A stretch of DNA of 9,159 bases from DAIRGB01 sp036794765 (GTDB lineage: Bacteria; Patescibacteriota; JAHJAL01), in NCBI GenBank assembly GCA_036794765.1, contig DAIRGB010000044.1, forward strand, positions 1 to 9,159. Direction: 5' to 3'. Within the stretch, counting starts at the first letter, position 1, and each line of letters opens with the position of its first letter. Made by a program: the position numbers and the translations under genes. The notes beneath the pieces are model-generated. The model had not been told where the DNA came from. It made no database searches and saw only the letters and a program-made list of their open reading frames with translations. Shown piece after piece: positions 5,698-9,159 of the stretch.

Positions 5698-6240
5698 ATG
5701 TCAAAAAACCTTGTCGTCTATTATTCCCATACCGCCAACAACAAATTCTTGGCCGAAAAAATCTCTCAAGAATTACAATGCGATTGTGAAAAAATCGAGC
5801 CAAATTTCAACGCCTTTTTCTGGCAAATGATTTTATCCGGACTAAACCAAACCACCGGCCTCAAAAATCTTCAACACAATATTGCTGACTACGACAATAT
5901 AATTTTATGCGGACCGATTTGGATGGGAAATCTGATTGCGCCGCTTCGATCATTTTTAAAAAAATATCATAATAAAATAAAAAATCTCTATTTTGTCACC
6001 TGTTGTGGTGGCAAAGATGAAAATAAAGATGACAAATTTGGTTACAATTTTGTTTTCTCCAAAGTAAAAGAAATAATTGGAGACAAGTGTGTTCAATGCG
6101 CCGCTTTTTCCATCAATCTTGTTATTCCGGAAGATGTAAAAAACAAAGATGAAGCCGCGATGAAGGCCAGATTAACCAATGAAACCTACCAAGGAGAAAT
6201 CAAAAAGAAATTAGAAGAATTTGTCAAAAATATTCAATAA
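5698..6240 (+). CDS. Flavodoxin-like protein
   Basis: A small FMN-binding electron carrier or quinone/flavin oxidoreductase-like protein of 180 residues, predicted cytosolic. The first strand and phosphate loop read VVYYSHTANNKFLAEKI (6-22), corresponding to the (S/T)xTGxT loop, here with Ala in place of Gly. IILCGPIWMGNLIAPLRSFL (about 68-87) is the second FMN-contacting loop, with Trp next to the ring position. FVTCCGG (about 99-105) is the third. The fold pattern matches the long flavodoxin-domain family used in many anaerobes rather than classical short flavodoxins. Partner reductase is not in the window. The neighbouring Msr pair needs reducing power, but no direct link can be drawn. It starts 20 nt after the hydrolase and is likely in the same transcript. 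Confidence 0.88.
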   Translation: MSKNLVVYYSHTANNKFLAEKISQELQCDCEKIEPNFNAFFWQMILSGLNQTTGLKNLQHNIADYDNIILCGPIWMGNLIAPLRSFLKKYHNKIKNLYFVTCCGGKDENKDDKFGYNFVFSKVKEIIGDKCVQCAAFSINLVIPEDVKNKDEAAMKARLTNETYQGEIKKKLEEFVKNIQ

Positions 6241-6379
6241 TTATTAATCAACCATTAATTATCAGCCTACAATCGCATTATCAACAAATACGTCCCAATA
6301 ATATTGCCATTTATCAAGATATTTAGTACAAAAACATGATTCTTAAAACAAAATATTAGATATAAACAAAAATAAACAT
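6241..6379. other. Intergenic region with a weak candidate promoter for the Nudix gene
   Basis: AT-rich spacer of 139 bp without a terminator after the flavodoxin gene. TTGCCA (6304-6309) and TACAAA (6327-6332), 17 bp apart, form a weak promoter candidate. Nothing else is recognisable. Confidence 0.3.
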
Positions 6380-6910
6380 ATGTGGAAAAAAATATCATCA
6401 AAAACATTATTCGCTCATCCTCGAATTACTTTAGTAGAAGATGAAATCGAACTGTCCACTGGTCAAAAAACAAATTATCTAAGATTTGATAATGTCAACA
6501 ACGTAGCAGCGGTAATTTGCAAAAGAGAAGATGGTAGAATACTAATGCAACTTGAATACGCCTATCCCCCTAACCAAAAATTATTTCAATTTCCCGGCGG
6601 CGCCATCAATTTGAACGAAAATTTGGAGATTGGCGCCAATCGAGAGTTGATGGAAGAGTCAAAATTAAAAGCCAAAGATCTCAAATTTCTTGGCAAATTT
6701 TTAATCAACAATCGCCGGTCCGATGCCATGGTGTATGTGTATCTTGGCACCGACTTAGAAGAATCTTATCTGGACTCCGACATCGAAGAAGAAATAGAAA
6801 ATTTCTGGTTCTCTGAGGAAGAAATAACCGCCATGATCAGAGAAGGAAAAATAATCGAACAAGACGCTCTGGCTGCATGGGCAATATATATATGCCAAGA
6901 AAAAAAATAA
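6380..6910 (+). CDS. Nudix hydrolase (ADP-ribose pyrophosphatase-like)
   Basis: Hydrolyses a nucleoside diphosphate linked to another moiety. The overall layout (N-terminal strand-rich segment, then QFPGG before the Nudix box) resembles ADP-ribose or ADP-sugar pyrophosphatases. The box Gx5Ex7REUxEE runs from G74 through E80, R88-E89 and E92-E93, and all the metal-binding glutamates are present. The Gly normally found two residues after EE is Lys95 (EESKL), a mild deviation. The C-terminus (EEEIENFWFSEEEITAMIREGKI) is the usual regulatory helix region of this subgroup. Length is 176 aa. The gene ends in a strong terminator 22 nt after its stop, so it closes the transcript. Exact substrate cannot be told from sequence. 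Confidence 0.93.
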   Translation: MWKKISSKTLFAHPRITLVEDEIELSTGQKTNYLRFDNVNNVAAVICKREDGRILMQLEYAYPPNQKLFQFPGGAINLNENLEIGANRELMEESKLKAKDLKFLGKFLINNRRSDAMVYVYLGTDLEESYLDSDIEEEIENFWFSEEEITAMIREGKIIEQDALAAWAIYICQEKK

Positions 6911-6931
6911 TAAAATATTTTAAGCTTGCAG

Positions 6932-6969
6932 AAAATAACCGCGATAGACAAGATATCGCGGTTATTTTT
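6932..6969 (+). terminator. Strong intrinsic terminator after the Nudix gene
   Basis: AAAATAACCGCGATA (6932-6946) pairs perfectly with TATCGCGGTTATTTT (6954-6968), giving a 15-bp stem with a 7-nt loop and a GC-rich centre, followed by T. The A-run on one arm and T-run on the other mean it could also stop transcripts from the opposite direction. It is the clearest terminator in the window. Confidence 0.9.
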
Positions 6970-7109
6970 ATTTAAATATAGCAAATTATTATTCTTCAAT
7001 ATTGTTGCATAAACAAAAAAGATGATTAAATATTAGAGGCAGTAGATCTTTTTAGATAGCGATATTAATATGATTTTTATGAAAAAAAACAAATAGAATA
7101 TTTGCCATC
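6970..7109. other. Leader of the nucleosidase gene
   Basis: AT-rich, with no confident promoter. TTGCAT (7005-7010) and TAAATA (7027-7032), 16 bp apart, are a weak pair. From 7083 the frame of the nucleosidase is open and encodes residues that match its expected N-terminus. An ATG at 7079 and the A8 run at 7082-7089 lie in a different phase (see findings). Confidence 0.4.
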
Positions 7110-7790
7110 ATGGGTGCCCTTGATGCTGAAATTGATGAATATATAAAACTTCTCGAAAATCAAAAAATAAAAAAATGGCGAGAATTTATTTTTTACGAGG
7201 GTCTTTTTTGCGGAAAAAATATCGTCATCGTCAAATCCGGGATGGGAAAAGTCTTAGCTGCCCTGACTACCCAAAAGTTGATCGATACTTACTATCCAGA
7301 AGTTGTTATTTTTACTGGAGTGGCCGGCGGATTAAATATCAAACACAATATTGGAGATGTAATTGTTGCCAAAGATTGCATTCAGCACGATTTTGACGCT
7401 CGAGAACTTGGTTCGGCCCGAGGAGCGATACCATATACCGACTATCGATTTTTTGAAACCGATCAATATCTGCGAACGCTTGCTTTATCGGCAAAGTTGC
7501 CCCAAACAATTCATGAAGGCAGAGTGTTAACCGGAGACTGTTTTTTAACCAAAAAAGAAATAAATGAAAATAACTATTTAACCGAAGAATTAAGAGGCGA
7601 TGTTGTCGAGATGGAAGGAGCGTCTGTCGGACAAGTTTGTACTGTCAATAAAGTTCCTTTTTTAATCATCAGAACTATATCCGACAAGGCCAACGAAGAA
7701 GCGTCAATCGACTTCAACAAATTTCTCCCGCTAGTTGCCAAAAATTCATTTCATTTAGTCAGTCATATTTTAAATGAGTATCAAAGATGA
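7110..7790 (+). CDS. mtnN: 5'-methylthioadenosine/S-adenosylhomocysteine nucleosidase
   Basis: Cleaves the glycosidic bond of MTA and SAH, releasing adenine and clearing inhibitory products of SAM-dependent reactions. Signature segments are FTGVAGGLN with IGDVIVAKD (phosphorylase/nucleosidase fold), LTGDCF, VVEMEGAS and IRTISDKA. From this start the catalytic residues E7, E169 and D192 correspond to E. coli E12, E174 and D197, a constant offset of 5. ATG 7110 is the only standard start codon in the frame, but it begins inside the conserved IxIMGALxxEI strand. The preceding codons RIFAI also fit the family, so this start probably removes the first beta strand. A one-base difference in the A8 run at 7082-7089 would link an upstream ATG (7079) in frame. 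The next gene overlaps by 4 nt (ATGA), indicating translational coupling. Confidence 0.9.
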   Translation: MGALDAEIDEYIKLLENQKIKKWREFIFYEGLFCGKNIVIVKSGMGKVLAALTTQKLIDTYYPEVVIFTGVAGGLNIKHNIGDVIVAKDCIQHDFDARELGSARGAIPYTDYRFFETDQYLRTLALSAKLPQTIHEGRVLTGDCFLTKKEINENNYLTEELRGDVVEMEGASVGQVCTVNKVPFLIIRTISDKANEEASIDFNKFLPLVAKNSFHLVSHILNEYQR

Positions 7791-8188
7791 TATCTGTCCC
7801 CAAAAAATTTTTACAAATCACTTACAACCCGGCAGCAAAACCTCAATCAAATTATTCAAAAGATTTGATCGATGGCGCCAATTGCCAAATATTCGTTTAT
7901 TCAATTCTCCGATTTTATAAACACGAAATTCCCGATCTCAGATCCAGCCAACTCTGGGATGATGAATTGTTTACACACAAAGTCAATGAATATCAGGATT
8001 TTGATATTTTGTTATACAACGACAAAGATAACGCTTGGGGAGCGCATTTAGCGTTATTTATTGGAAATAATAAAGTTATCCATCTATCGAAAGCAGTTGG
8101 AAAACCAGAAATAATTGACTATGAAAAACTTAGAGAACGAAAAACATATCAGTATTTGCTTGGCGCCAAGCGTCTAAAAAAAATGTAA
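7787..8188 (+). CDS. Small NlpC/P60-like Cys-His hydrolase
   Basis: A 133-residue protein with the layout of the papain-like NlpC/P60 or CHAP superfamily. C33 in DGANCQIFVYSIL is the nucleophile at the start of a helix. H87 in GAHLALFIG lies on a strand, and H99 in KVIHLS is a likely third catalytic residue. FDILLYND before it matches the DLLFF-type strand of the family. Members usually cut cell-wall peptides or act as amidases on lipids or peptides. There is no signal peptide or cell-wall-binding domain, so it appears cytoplasmic and its substrate is unknown. The ATGA overlap with the nucleosidase gene points to translational coupling. It ends 7 nt from the convergent gene's stop with no terminator in between. 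Confidence 0.75.
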   Translation: MISVPKKFLQITYNPAAKPQSNYSKDLIDGANCQIFVYSILRFYKHEIPDLRSSQLWDDELFTHKVNEYQDFDILLYNDKDNAWGAHLALFIGNNKVIHLSKAVGKPEIIDYEKLRERKTYQYLLGAKRLKKM

Positions 8189-8195
8189 ATCAAAA

Positions 8196-9159
8196 TCAAA
8201 CGACATTATTCTGATAGCACCCCTCGCAATAAACCTTACCGGCAAAATCCGGTTTATAAACACTAGTTATTTCTCTCTCGCACGAGTCGCAATTTCTCGT
8301 GTAATTTTCATAAATCCAAAAACCCAATGGCAAAACACTATTCATGATTCTCTCCCGCCGTACCGCCGGATGTTCTCTGGGTAAAGCCAAATTGTATTTC
8401 TTGTGGTAATACAGCTCTTGAGAAATATATCGAAATCTTTTCTGATTTTTCTTATCGACAATTATCTTACTCAAAATTTCTTCCCCAACATCTCCGATAT
8501 CGTCAGGCAAATTGTCGGCTATTATTTCATTTGTCAAAATACTATCCTTGTCGCTGTCTTCCACTCCCGTGGGAATATTAGTTGATAGATTATAACCAAA
8601 TTTTCGAGCATTCTCCATTTGTCCCGCTTCGGGACCGGAAATAAACGCATCGGACACTTCATAAGGATAAGGCGAAATATTCGGCGGAAAAAATTCTCCG
8701 TATTCACCCCTTTTCAACATTTCTGTCTTCAATTCATTTACTTTTTCATGATACTCATCCTTGGTATATTGCTTATTTCCAATACAAAAACTTTTGTAAC
8801 GCAAACCCACGCAGCCAAAACAGTCATGGCAATCAAAACAACTGTCGCAATACTCTAAGTTGGTCGAATGCTTAATAAACGACGAAAAAAAGACCCGATA
8901 GTTTCCCTCTGTCGAAACCGTCGCTAATTCATAACATTGTTCCCCGCCTCCGCCGCCCAAAGTATCAAACGAATCTTTGTAAGCCGCAAAACCGCTGCTA
9001 TAGGCTATGTTTTCCGAATTTAAAATATAAAAAGACCGGTAAACATTTTTGGAATTTAAAATATAATCCCCATCAGTGTCAATCGAATTTTCATTATGAT
9101 TTTGGCGATAGATAGCCGTCTTCTTCATTTGATCAAATTGGTTTTGAAATTTTTGAAAA
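8196..9159 (-). CDS. Cys-rich zinc-ribbon protein of Patescibacteria type, N-terminus off window
   Basis: The frame is open through the right edge. The codons before ATG 9128 (FQKFQNQFDQ) read as natural continuation, so that ATG is internal and the protein starts outside the window. Counting from that Met, a repeating N/S/Y-rich segment (about 13-55, with paired NS and YxS words) suggests a beta-helix-like stack. Then comes a Cys cluster YCDSCFDCHDCFGCVGL (93-109) with C115 close by. YTKDEYHEKV and YGEFFPPNISPYPY are family-typical. A C-terminal zinc ribbon has C280/C283 and C301/C304. I know this family as common and uncharacterised in CPR genomes, sometimes mislabelled CaiB/BaiF. Full-length members also carry N-terminal zinc-binding motifs. 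No enzyme motif is visible, and nucleic acid or protein binding is only a guess. Confidence 0.85.
   Translation of the reverse strand, partial: FQKFQNQFDQMKKTAIYRQNHNENSIDTDGDYILNSKNVYRSFYILNSENIAYSSGFAAYKDSFDTLGGGGGEQCYELATVSTEGNYRVFFSSFIKHSTNLEYCDSCFDCHDCFGCVGLRYKSFCIGNKQYTKDEYHEKVNELKTEMLKRGEYGEFFPPNISPYPYEVSDAFISGPEAGQMENARKFGYNLSTNIPTGVEDSDKDSILTNEIIADNLPDDIGDVGEEILSKIIVDKKNQKRFRYISQELYYHKKYNLALPREHPAVRRERIMNSVLPLGFWIYENYTRNCDSCEREITSVYKPDFAGKVYCEGCYQNNVV

Noticed and set aside
1..9159. TGA recoded as glycine, as in some CPR lineages
   Set aside because: SPFH, the nucleosidase and the zinc-ribbon gene all end at TGA at the expected family length, and no in-frame TGA occurs inside conserved domains.

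Overview
The window looks like a chromosomal segment from a small-genome bacterium of the Candidate Phyla Radiation (Patescibacteria, possibly a Parcubacteria-like lineage). The evidence is indirect. The DNA is AT-rich, genes are short and closely packed, only one gene has a clear Shine-Dalgarno sequence, and the right end carries a Cys-rich zinc-ribbon protein of a type I associate with these genomes. TGA is used as a stop and all reading frames make sense with the standard bacterial code, so recoded (TGA = Gly) lineages are unlikely.

Layout, left to right. Positions 1-280 hold a possible tail of an upstream gene and a leader with two competing small hairpins. Next come msrB and msrA (281-1130), a complete methionine sulfoxide repair pair, followed after 17 nt by a lipoprotein (1148-2215) whose body reads like a divergent serpin. 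A Fic-family AMPylator with a C-terminal helix-turn-helix (2330-3283) has its own extended -10 promoter, lying inside an 11-bp inverted repeat that looks like an operator. After a 243-bp intergenic stretch with repeated TGTATACA palindromes comes a stomatin-like SPFH membrane protein (3527-4411), then a PPC/DUF296 protein (4461-4865), a remnant reading frame without a start (4862-5005), a peptidase S51-like hydrolase (5018-5677), a small flavodoxin-like protein (5698-6240) and a Nudix hydrolase (6380-6910) closed by a strong terminator. A MTA/SAH nucleosidase (7110-7790) follows, whose normal N-terminus sits out of frame upstream across an A8 run. It overlaps by 4 nt a small Cys/His hydrolase of NlpC/P60 type (7787-8188). 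The zinc-ribbon protein on the opposite strand (8196 to the window edge) converges on it and is cut off at its N-terminal side.

The loose common theme is methionine, redox and nucleotide housekeeping: MsrA/MsrB, flavodoxin, Nudix and MTA/SAH nucleosidase. The two observations most worth following up are the serpin-like, Met-rich-loop lipoprotein encoded directly behind the Met-sulfoxide reductases, and the Fic-HTH gene with a dyad centred on its own predicted transcription start, which suggests autoregulation. No CRISPR array, insertion sequence, tRNA or rRNA was seen.
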